A stretch of DNA of 64,000 nt from Demequina lignilytica (GTDB lineage Bacteria > Actinomycetota > Actinomycetes > Actinomycetales > Demequinaceae). Below the pieces are notes generated by a model. The model was not told where the DNA came from. It saw only the letters and a list, made by a program, of their open reading frames with translations, and made no database searches. How positions within the stretch are numbered: the first letter of the stretch is position 1; each line of letters opens with the position of its first letter. A program made the position numbers and the translations under genes. The stretch covers positions 124,001-188,000 of the forward strand of contig NZ_JAUHPX010000006.1 of assembly GCF_030418305.1 (NCBI RefSeq), written 5' to 3'. Shown one piece after another: positions 35,570-43,013 of the stretch.

Positions 35570-36711
35570 CACCGCCCGCCACCGTCCGCGGGGGCATCCC
35601 CCGGCCCCGCACGGCGACGTTCGTCGACCGGCGGTCGTGGGTGTTCTGGAGCATGGCCCTGCTGTCGATCCTGGCGTTCGCCGAGGTGACGCCGCTGCTG
35701 TTCGAGTCCCTGCTCGCGAACCCGGCGTCGGGCGCGGTGGCGGCCGCGCTGTGGTTCGCCTACGGCCTGGTCTTCGCGACGGCGATGTACCTGCTCGAGC
35801 TCTACGAGCGCCGGCCGATCGTCAACATCCTCGGCGCCCTCGCCTGGGGCGCCCTGGTCGCGATCGGCGTGTCCCGCGTGGGCGGTCCGGCGATGCATGC
35901 GCTGGTCCAGGGCTGGATCGGTGACGAGTCTCCCTGGGTGAGCTCGATCGCCGCTCCCCTGGTCGAGGAGCCGCTCAAGGCACTCGGGCTGGTCGCGCTC
36001 GCCATGATCCCCGGCTCACGCATCCGCACCGTGGCGGACGGCGCGTTCTACGGCGGCATGATCGGCCTGGGGTTCCAGGTGGTCGAGGGCTTCCTCTACA
36101 CGGCGCGCACCGCCGCGCTCGCGGGCGACGCGATGCAGACCGTGGGCCAGATGTTCGTGCTCCGGGGCCTGGTCGCCGGCCTGTGGAGCCATGCGGCGTT
36201 CACCGCGGTGGCGGGCGCGGGCATCGCGTTCCTGTTCGTGTCGACCGCAGCCGCGTGGCGGCGGTGGGGCGTCATGATCGGGGTGCTCGCGGCCTCGATG
36301 CTGCTGCACGGGTTCCTCAACTCGCCGCTCATCCCGGGGTCCCCGTTCGTCTCGGCGACCATCAAGGGCGTGCCGATCGTGGCGGTCGTGCTCGTGACCC
36401 TCCACGTCTCGCACCTGCGCGAGCGCGCGGTGTTCGCGCGCATGGCCAAGGACACGGTGCCGGACCACCTGGTGAGCCCCGCGGACTTCGAGATCCTGGC
36501 GACCCGCACCTCCCGCCGCCACGCGCGGGAGCAGATGCGCGAGCGGCACGGCCCGCAGGCCGCCCGCGACCTGGGTGCCCTGCACCGCGCGCAGCTGTCG
36601 CTGCTGGTCGCCGCCCACTCGGACGGGATGGTCTCCGCGCGGGCCGCGGAGGCCGTCGGCCGGGTCACGTCGGCGCGGTCGGCGCTCGCCTGGTCGGTGG
36701 TGGGGCGCTGA
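35566..36711 (+). CDS. PrsW-family intramembrane metalloprotease (copy 2)
   Basis: 381 residues. The membrane part (about 25-290) carries LVEEPLKALG (E134, E135), GGMIGLGFQVVEGFLY (E174), LWSHAAFTA (H209) and LLHGFLNS. Unlike copy 1 it has a cytoplasmic C-terminal extension of about 90 residues rich in Arg and His (RTSRRHAREQMRERHGPQAARDLGALHRAQL). The ATG shares its bases with the stop of the upstream anchored protein. The two proteases have diverged well beyond recent duplication. Confidence 0.88.
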   Translation: MTPPATVRGGIPRPRTATFVDRRSWVFWSMALLSILAFAEVTPLLFESLLANPASGAVAAALWFAYGLVFATAMYLLELYERRPIVNILGALAWGALVAIGVSRVGGPAMHALVQGWIGDESPWVSSIAAPLVEEPLKALGLVALAMIPGSRIRTVADGAFYGGMIGLGFQVVEGFLYTARTAALAGDAMQTVGQMFVLRGLVAGLWSHAAFTAVAGAGIAFLFVSTAAAWRRWGVMIGVLAASMLLHGFLNSPLIPGSPFVSATIKGVPIVAVVLVTLHVSHLRERAVFARMAKDTVPDHLVSPADFEILATRTSRRHAREQMRERHGPQAARDLGALHRAQLSLLVAAHSDGMVSARAAEAVGRVTSARSALAWSVVGR

Positions 36712-36789
36712 CCGCCGCTCGCCCGTCCCCCCGAACCGCGCGGGGAAGCCGCCGCCCTGTGCCGCGGATCCTCGACCGCTGCGGGGAGC

Positions 36790-39141
36790 TCAGCGCCTCG
36801 CGCGATACCCGGCGAAGCCGCGCAGCCGGAGCGAGTTGCCCACCACGAACAGGCTCGATCCCCCCATCGCCGCCGAGGCGATCATCGGGTTGAGCACCCC
36901 GAGCGCCGCGAGCGGGATCGCCGCGACGTTGTAGGCGAACGCCCAGAACAGGTTGCCGCGGATGGTGCCGAGCGTGCGCCGCGACAGCGCGATCGCGTCG
37001 GCGGCGGCCCGCAGGTCGCCGGACACGATGGTGAGGTCCGACGCCTCGCGCGCCACGTCCGCGCCCGTCCCGATAGCGATGCCGAGGTCCGCCTGCGCGA
37101 GCGCCGGGGCGTCGTTGACGCCGTCCCCGACCATCGCCACCCGCCTGCCACCCTCCTGCAGCCCGGACACGACGTCCGCCTTGTCGCCCGGCAGCACCTC
37201 CGCGATCACGCGGTCGATGCCGAGCTCGTCCGCGACCGCTCGCGCGGCCCGCGCGTTGTCGCCCGTGAGCAGCACCACCTCGAGACCGAGGTCGCGGAAC
37301 GCCGCGATCGCGTCGGGCGTGGACTCCTTGATGCGGTCGCGGACCGCGATCGCCATCTCGGCGGCCAGCGGCTCGCGCGTCGACGTCGCGGTGCCTCCGC
37401 CCAGCAGCCCGCCGCCGAGCGGCCGCGACCGGCCGACCAGCACGACCGTCTCCCCCGCCTGCTCCCGCTCGCGCGCCCAGGCCGCCAGCGCATCGTCCAC
37501 CCGGTCGAACATGCGCGCCGAGCCGACGGTCACGTCGGCGTGCGAGCCGTCCGCACCCGCGCGCGACACGGTGGCGGTGACGCCGTGGCCCGGGGTCGAG
37601 CGGAACCCCTTGAGCGGCGCGCGCTCGGTCGTGGACCCGACGATCGCCTTGGCGACCGGGTGCTCGGAGCGCGCCTCGACGGAGGCGGCGCCGACGAGCA
37701 GCGCGGCGGTCGCCTCGTCGTCGAGCGCGGGCGCGAAGGTCGCCGTGACCTCCATCCGACCCTCGGTCACGGTGCCGGTCTTGTCGAGCACGATCACCTG
37801 GACGTCGCGCGTGTCCTCCAGCGCGTCGGGGCCGCGCACGAGCGTGCCCAGCTGCGCACCACGGCCGGTGCCGACCATGATCGCGAGCGGCGTCGCGAGC
37901 CCCAGCGCGCACGGGCAGCTGATGATGAGCACCGCGACCGCGGCGGTGAAGGCGCGCTCCACGTCGCCCGTCGCGAGCAGCCAGCCCGCGAGCGTCAGCC
38001 CCGACAGCCCGATCACGGCGGGCACGAAGATCGCGGCGACCCGGTCCGCCAGGCGCTGGATGCGCGCCTTGCCACCCTGCGCCTGGTCCACCATGCGGGC
38101 GATCTGGGCGAGCATCGTCTCCGCACCGACGCGGGTGGCCTCGACCGTGAGGGCACCGTCCGCCGCGATGGTGCCACCGATGACCTCGGCGCCCGGCCCC
38201 GCGGTGACGGGCACCGACTCTCCGGTCACCAGCGACGCGTCGACGGCGGCCTCGCCGTCGACCACCACGCCGTCGGTCGCGATGGTCTCGCCCGGGCGCG
38301 TCACGAAGCGCATCCCGACCTCGAGGGCGGACCGCTCGATGACGGTGCCGTCCTCGAGACGCGCGGTGGCGCTCTGGCGCGAGCTCAGCGCCCGGATCGC
38401 GTCGCCGGCCCGCGCCGACGACCGCACCTCGAGCCACTTGCCCAGCAGGATCAGCGTGACGATCACCGCGCCCGTCTCGTAGTAGACGTGCGCGCCCTCC
38501 ATCGCACCCGCGGCATGCCCGAGCAGCACCACGGTCGACCAGGTCCAGGCGGCGACGGTCCCCAGGGACACCAGCGTGTCCATGGTGGTCGCGCGGTGGC
38601 GCGCGCTCATCACGGTGCTGCGGTGGAACGGGTACGCGCTCCAGAAGATGACGGGCGTCGCGAGGATCGCCACCACCTGCTCCCAGCCCGCGAACTGCAG
38701 GGGCATCACCATCGAGATCAGCAGCACGGGCGCGGTCAGCGCCACCGCGACCAGGAAGCGGCGACGGTAGTCCGCGATCCTGGCGGCGTCGGACGCGACG
38801 TGGGCGGCATGCTCGTCCGCGAGCGCCTCCAGCTCGTCGCCGGCGGCGGGACGATGCGAGGCGTCGCCGCCCGCGCCGTCCGCCCCCGCCGCTCCGGCGG
38901 GCTTGGTGAGCACCTGGTAGCCCAGGCCCTCGATCGCGGCCCGCATCGCGAGCTCCAGGTCCTCGCGGTCGAGCGTGCCGTCGGCCTGCACGGTGGCGCG
39001 GCGCGTGGCGATGTTCACGGCGGCGCCGTCGACGCCGGGCAGGATCGCGAGGCCCTTCTGGATGGTGGCCGCGCAGCCGGCGCAGGTCATGCCGCCGACC
39101 GACAGGTCGATGGTCTCCGCGGGGGTGGTCTCGGTGGTCAT
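36790..39141 (-). CDS. copA: Copper-exporting P1B-type ATPase
   Basis: 783 residues. One N-terminal metal-binding domain with MTCAGC (18-23), actuator TGES, the membrane CPC motif (409-411), phosphorylation site D453 in DKTGTVTEG and GDGVNDAPALAQADLGIAIGTG. The late helices read FWAFAYNVAAIPLAA and AAMGGSSLFVVGNSLRL, the YN and M-SS signatures of Cu(I) pumps (P1B-1). It exports Cu(I) from the cytoplasm. TAGAGT ends six bases before the ATG and includes the stop codon of the MerR gene; the promoter is described separately. Confidence 0.94.
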   Translation of the reverse strand: MTTETTPAETIDLSVGGMTCAGCAATIQKGLAILPGVDGAAVNIATRRATVQADGTLDREDLELAMRAAIEGLGYQVLTKPAGAAGADGAGGDASHRPAAGDELEALADEHAAHVASDAARIADYRRRFLVAVALTAPVLLISMVMPLQFAGWEQVVAILATPVIFWSAYPFHRSTVMSARHRATTMDTLVSLGTVAAWTWSTVVLLGHAAGAMEGAHVYYETGAVIVTLILLGKWLEVRSSARAGDAIRALSSRQSATARLEDGTVIERSALEVGMRFVTRPGETIATDGVVVDGEAAVDASLVTGESVPVTAGPGAEVIGGTIAADGALTVEATRVGAETMLAQIARMVDQAQGGKARIQRLADRVAAIFVPAVIGLSGLTLAGWLLATGDVERAFTAAVAVLIISCPCALGLATPLAIMVGTGRGAQLGTLVRGPDALEDTRDVQVIVLDKTGTVTEGRMEVTATFAPALDDEATAALLVGAASVEARSEHPVAKAIVGSTTERAPLKGFRSTPGHGVTATVSRAGADGSHADVTVGSARMFDRVDDALAAWAREREQAGETVVLVGRSRPLGGGLLGGGTATSTREPLAAEMAIAVRDRIKESTPDAIAAFRDLGLEVVLLTGDNARAARAVADELGIDRVIAEVLPGDKADVVSGLQEGGRRVAMVGDGVNDAPALAQADLGIAIGTGADVAREASDLTIVSGDLRAAADAIALSRRTLGTIRGNLFWAFAYNVAAIPLAALGVLNPMIASAAMGGSSLFVVGNSLRLRGFAGYRARR

Positions 39142-39147
39142 GCGGAG

Positions 39148-39179
39148 ACTCTAAACCTTGCTGTGGGCAGGAAGGTCAA
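39148..39179 (-). promoter_or_regulatory. MerR-type promoter/operator of copA, inside the end of the regulator gene
   Basis: On the minus strand: TTGACC (39179-39174), a 20-base spacer and TAGAGT (39153-39148). Within it lies the dyad GGAAGGT/ACCTTGC (39155-39176; 7-8-7). A long spacer with an ACCTTCC-type dyad is the hallmark of MerR/CueR-activated promoters. The transcript would start at or next to the copA ATG. Confidence 0.8.
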
Positions 39180-39570
39180 GCCCCAGGACCTGGCACCGGT
39201 GAGGATCGGTGCAGCCCGCCGGGTCCAGATGGTCGGCGCGGCGGGCGAGCGAGGTGAGCTCGGCCTTGGCCGCGAGCAGGCTGGCGATCTGGGCGTCGAT
39301 GTCCGCGAGGTGGCGGTCGATCAGCGCGCGGGAGTGCGCGCAGGTGCTCTCGCCCTCGTCCTTCATACGGAGGATCTCGCCCGCCTCGGCGAGCGACAGG
39401 CCCGAGGCCTGTGCATCTCGGATGAACCGCAGGCGGTCGAGCGCCTCCTCGTCGTACTCGCGATAGCCGTTGGCGCGCCGCTGCGGCGCCGCCATCAGCC
39501 CGATGCTTTCGTAGTAGCGGACGGTCTTCGCCGTCACCCCGCCGAACTCGGCCAGCTCCCCGATCTTCAT
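39151..39570 (-). CDS. MerR-family metal-responsive regulator
   Basis: 139 residues. DNA-binding helix-turn-helix at 1-30 (MKIGELAEFGGVTAKTVRYYESIGLM), then a dimerisation coiled coil and metal loop. Cysteines are C77 (STCAHSR), C120 and C126 (GCTDPHRC). In CueR position 77 is Ser and selects monovalent ions; here it is Cys, as in ZntR-type sensors, although the pump is Cu(I)-type. The start at 39570 is supported by TACGAT six bases upstream (leaderless). copA starts nine bases after the stop. Confidence 0.9.
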   Translation of the reverse strand: MKIGELAEFGGVTAKTVRYYESIGLMAAPQRRANGYREYDEEALDRLRFIRDAQASGLSLAEAGEILRMKDEGESTCAHSRALIDRHLADIDAQIASLLAAKAELTSLARRADHLDPAGCTDPHRCQVLGLDLPAHSKV

Positions 39571-39591
39571 CCTTGCATCGTACTGGAAGGT
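39570..39591. promoter_or_regulatory. Second MerR-type dyad over the regulator's own start
   Basis: On the minus strand ACCTTCC, eight bases, GCAAGGA: the same 7-8-7 dyad as at the copA promoter. It covers the regulator's -10 box (TACGAT) and first base of the start codon, a position expected for autorepression. Confidence 0.65.
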
Positions 39592-39629
39592 TTGTCTGGC
39601 CACCAGGACCGTCGCCCTACGATCGGATC

Positions 39630-40331
39630 ATGCGCACGCACCCTCGCCGCATCGGCCTGCTCGGCGGCATCACCTGGCACAGCACGCTCGAGTACGAACG
39701 GCTCCTCCACGCCGGCGTCGCCGCGGCGCTGCCGGGACGGACCGCCGACCTGGTGATCCGGCACTACGAGTTCGGCTCGATCAGCGAGTCCCAGGAGGCG
39801 GGCGACTGGGACGGCCTGGCGGACACGTTCGGCCGCGACGCCCGGTGGCTGGTCGACGGCGGCGCCGAGGCGATCGTGATCTGCGCCAACACCGTGCACC
39901 TGATCGCGGACCAGGTCGAGGCGGCCGCGGGCGTGCCCGTCATCCACATCGTCGACGAGGTGGCCGCGGCGATCACCGCCTCGGGCGTCGACACGGTGGC
40001 CCTGCTCGGCACCGGCTTCACCATGCGCATGCCGTTCTACCGCGACCGCCTGGCGGCGCGCGGCGTGACGGCGCTCGTGCCCGCCGAGCCGGACCTGTCG
40101 GCGCTCCACGCGCTCATCTACGACAAGCTCGCGCGGGGCGTCGTCGACGATGCGGGCCGGGCCCTGGCGCGCGACGTCACCGCGCGCCTCACCGCGCGCG
40201 GCGCCGGCGGGGTCGTCGCGGGCTGCACCGAGATCCCGATGGTCATGACCGGGGACCACGTCGACGTGCCGTACTTCGACGCGCTCGCGCTGCACGCGGA
40301 GGCGGCGGTGCGGTTCGCGCTCGCGGACTGA
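39630..40331 (+). CDS. Aspartate/glutamate racemase family protein
   Basis: 233 residues. Two catalytic cysteines of the family are visible: IVICANTVHLIAD (near 88) and VVAGCTEIPMVM (near 199). GLLGGITWHSTLEYERLLH is the N-terminal phosphate/substrate block of the YgeA-type branch. Probably interconverts D- and L-forms of an amino acid; which one is unclear. TACGAT (39618-39623) ends six bases before the ATG and no ribosome binding site is seen. Divergent from the MerR gene. Confidence 0.88.
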   Translation: MRTHPRRIGLLGGITWHSTLEYERLLHAGVAAALPGRTADLVIRHYEFGSISESQEAGDWDGLADTFGRDARWLVDGGAEAIVICANTVHLIADQVEAAAGVPVIHIVDEVAAAITASGVDTVALLGTGFTMRMPFYRDRLAARGVTALVPAEPDLSALHALIYDKLARGVVDDAGRALARDVTARLTARGAGGVVAGCTEIPMVMTGDHVDVPYFDALALHAEAAVRFALAD

Positions 40332-40338
40332 CGCGCGG

Positions 40339-40782
40339 TCACTCCGCTCGCGTGATGCACGGCGCGACCCCGCAGACGTACACGCCGTCGGATCGCTGGC
40401 GCACCGTGAAGCGCAGCACCTCGTCCGGGAGGTCGATCGGCGGGACCGGCTCGGCGGTCGCGTCGAGCGCGACGTAGCCCCTCACCAGCTCCACCCTCAC
40501 GACCCCCGATCCCCCCTGGGTGTCGACGCTGAGCAGCACCGTCTGCGGCGCGACCAGCTGATCCGAGCCGCTCGCCTCCACGGGCTCGCCGTAGCCGCCC
40601 ACCTGGTCGACCACCCGGCCGTCGATGACCTCGACCGCACCGTAGTCGTCGCCTCCACCGTCGGCGCCCGCGCCCTTCTCGTCGATCACGGGCGGCGCCG
40701 GGCCGCCCCCGCAGGCCGCGAGCGCCACCGCGACCACGAGCGCGACGAGGCCGCGCGCGGCTCCCGCGCCGCGCATCGTCAC
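40339..40782 (-). CDS. Lipoprotein of unknown function
   Basis: About 147 residues. Signal peptide with lipobox ALAAC, then a Gly/Asp-rich linker and a mature domain of about 90 residues with a C-terminal cysteine pair (VYVCGVAPCI). No family recognised. The GTG start overlaps the stop of the GNAT-kinase gene (GTGA); an ATG six bases later is also possible. It contains one of the dispersed words at its start (40772). Confidence 0.7.
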   Translation of the reverse strand: MTMRGAGAARGLVALVVAVALAACGGGPAPPVIDEKGAGADGGGDDYGAVEVIDGRVVDQVGGYGEPVEASGSDQLVAPQTVLLSVDTQGGSGVVRVELVRGYVALDATAEPVPPIDLPDEVLRFTVRQRSDGVYVCGVAPCITRAE

Positions 40783-41762
40783 CACCCCGCCAGGTCGAGC
40801 GCCTCCTCGGCGACCTCGGCCGGATGCCGTCCGCTGTTCTCCACGGAGGCGTCCTCGATCGCGAGGGCGTCGAGCTCCTCGGCCTGCTCGGCGGTGCGAG
40901 GGATCGCCCACTCCAGCCAGCGCTCGGAGGTCTCGCGCGCGTGCAGGCGGGACACCCGCTCGTCGAGCGGGGCGGTCACCCGGATCACCGTCACCTCGGC
41001 CGGCCCGCCGGGACCGGCAAGCGCGTGCGCGATCGCCGCCCGGTCGCCGGCGTCCTCGAGGATGCGCGGGATGATCAGGCACCCGTAGCCGTGGCGGCGG
41101 TAGACCGGGGCCAGGGCCGCGAGCGCCTCGTTCATCAGCCGCTGGTGCCGCCAGTCGTCGTCGGGCGACGGATACGCCTCGCACAGCAGGTCGGCGTCGA
41201 TGAAGGCCACGCGCGCGCCGCGCAGGGACATCGCCGTGTGCGCCGCGCCGGAGACCGCGGTCTTGCCCGCACCCATGGCGCCGGTCAGCACCAGCACGCG
41301 GGTCGGGAGCTCGATCCCGTAGCAGCGGGAGTCCGGGGCGTCCTTGTACTCGCCGAAGCCGGGGATGGCGCGGTACCCGAGGCGTTCGTACAGCGCCATG
41401 GCCTCCGGCTGCTCGGTGCCCGTCTCGAGGACGATGCTGGTGGCGCCCGCGCGGCGGGCGATCGCCTCCACCGCGCCCATGAGCACCTTGGAGTGGCCGT
41501 GGCCGCGGTGGGCGGGACGCACCCAGACGCGTTTGACCTCGACGGATCCCTCGCCGGTCGCGTACGGGGACCAGCGCAGCACCGCGCTGGCGATCGGCTC
41601 GCCGTCGTCCCCGTAGCCCACGAGCGAGGCGATCAGCGTGGGGAAGGACGTCTCGAGCACCAGGTCCGGATCGTCGTACCGCCGCGCCAGGTCCGCGCGC
41701 TGCTCCTCCCAGAGGGCGAACGCGTCCGGGTCGTCGGGTGCGACCCGGCGGATGGTGATCAT
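40779..41762 (-). CDS. GNAT acetyltransferase fused to a P-loop kinase-like domain
   Basis: 327 residues with two domains. Residues 1-150 are a GNAT N-acetyltransferase: VEVKRVWVRPAHRGHGHSKVLMGAVEAIARR carries the acetyl-CoA loop, and ALYERLGYRAIPGFGEY the C-terminal strand. Residues 155-327 begin with a Walker A motif GAMGAGKT (161-168) and FIDADLLCE, like small-molecule kinases of the AAA/APS-kinase-like type. Both substrates are unknown. TAGCCT (41769-41774) ends six bases before the ATG (leaderless). One continuous frame with no sign of sequencing error. Confidence 0.85.
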   Translation of the reverse strand: MITIRRVAPDDPDAFALWEEQRADLARRYDDPDLVLETSFPTLIASLVGYGDDGEPIASAVLRWSPYATGEGSVEVKRVWVRPAHRGHGHSKVLMGAVEAIARRAGATSIVLETGTEQPEAMALYERLGYRAIPGFGEYKDAPDSRCYGIELPTRVLVLTGAMGAGKTAVSGAAHTAMSLRGARVAFIDADLLCEAYPSPDDDWRHQRLMNEALAALAPVYRRHGYGCLIIPRILEDAGDRAAIAHALAGPGGPAEVTVIRVTAPLDERVSRLHARETSERWLEWAIPRTAEQAEELDALAIEDASVENSGRHPAEVAEEALDLAGW

Positions 41763-41934
41763 GCGCCCAGGCTATCGGCGCCTCCGGCACCTCCCACCGA
41801 TCGCCGCACCCGCTCACCCCTCGGATTGCGGCGCACGGATCTGGCCGCGACACGCGGCGGCGGCGGCGGGAGAATGGAGGGTGGGGCGGCGTGTCGCCCA
41901 CGGATCCGTGCGGAGCAACGTGGGGGTAGGGTTG

Positions 41935-41948
41935 GTTGACACGTCAAC
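41935..41948. promoter_or_regulatory. Palindrome upstream of the LLM flavoprotein gene
   Basis: GTTGACACGTCAAC: perfect 6-base arms GTTGAC/GTCAAC around AC, two bases before the GAGGAGG ribosome binding site. It has the size of a MarR or similar dimer site and would block transcription or translation initiation. Confidence 0.5.
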
Positions 41949-41963
41949 ATGAGGAGGTCTCGC

Positions 41964-42992
41964 GTGCGCGGCATCGGATTCCTGTCCTTCGGGTGGTGGT
42001 CCGCCGCACCCGGATCCAAGGTGCGCACCGCCGGCGACGTCATGCACGACACCATCCGCCTCGCGGAGGCGGCCGAGGATGCCGGGATGGACGGCGCGTG
42101 GCTGCGCGTGCATCACTTCGAGCAGAACACGTCCTCGCCGTTCCCCCTGCTCGCCGCGATGGGCGCCCGCACCTCGCGGGTCGAGCTCGGCACCGGCGTC
42201 ATCAACATGCGGTACGAGAACCCGCTGTACATGGCCGAGGCCGCCGCGACGGCGGACCTCATCTCCGGAGGACGCCTCCAGCTCGGGGTCTCGCGCGGCA
42301 GCCCGGAGCCGGCCGCGGACGGCCCGGCCACCTTCGGCTACCCGCTGTCCTACGGGGACACCGCGGCCGAGGACTCCGCGCGACGGATCGCCGAGTTCCG
42401 CCACGCGATCTCCGGCGCCGGGGTCGCGGAGCCCGGGCCGAGCGCCCACGGCCGCGCGGGCGAGAAGCTGCCGATCCAGCCGCAGAGCCCCGGGCTGTCC
42501 GAGCGCATCTGGTACGGCGCGGGCGGCTTCGACTCGGCCCGACGCGTCGGGGAGCTGGGGATGCACCTGATGAGCTCGACGCTCGTGCTCGAGGCCACGG
42601 GCGAGCCGCTCGGCGTGGTGCAGACCCGCCAGATCGAGGCGTTCCGCGAGGCGTGGCGCGAGGCGGGCCACGCGGGCGAGCCGCGGGTCTCCGTGTCGCG
42701 CAGCATCATGCCGATCGTCGACGACCTCACCCACACCTACTTCAACCCCTACCTCGAGCGTGACCTCATGGGCGCCAACCGCGATCAGATCGGCGAGATC
42801 GACAGCACGGTCTCGACGTTCGGCAAGACGTACGTGGGCGACCTCGACAAGCTCGAGCGGGAGCTGCGACAGGACGATGCGGTGATGGAGTCCGACACCT
42901 TGCTGGTGACCGTTCCCAACCAGCTGGGCGCGGACTTCAACCGCGTCACGTTCGGTGCGCTCGCGGAGCTGCGGGACCGGCTCTCCCGCTGA
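41964..42992 (+). CDS. LLM-class flavin-dependent oxidoreductase
   Basis: 342 residues of the bacterial-luciferase-like TIM barrel family that uses reduced flavin. Typical blocks are WLRVHHFEQNTSSPFPLLAAMGARTSRVELGTGVINMRYENPLYMAEAAATADLISGGRLQLGVSRG. Substrate unknown. The GTG at 41964 is chosen because GAGGAGG lies six bases upstream; an ATG at 41949 would overlap that ribosome binding site. Confidence 0.9.
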   Translation: MRGIGFLSFGWWSAAPGSKVRTAGDVMHDTIRLAEAAEDAGMDGAWLRVHHFEQNTSSPFPLLAAMGARTSRVELGTGVINMRYENPLYMAEAAATADLISGGRLQLGVSRGSPEPAADGPATFGYPLSYGDTAAEDSARRIAEFRHAISGAGVAEPGPSAHGRAGEKLPIQPQSPGLSERIWYGAGGFDSARRVGELGMHLMSSTLVLEATGEPLGVVQTRQIEAFREAWREAGHAGEPRVSVSRSIMPIVDDLTHTYFNPYLERDLMGANRDQIGEIDSTVSTFGKTYVGDLDKLERELRQDDAVMESDTLLVTVPNQLGADFNRVTFGALAELRDRLSR

Positions 42993-43013
42993 GCCGGCCC
43001 CGCGTCGCGCCCG

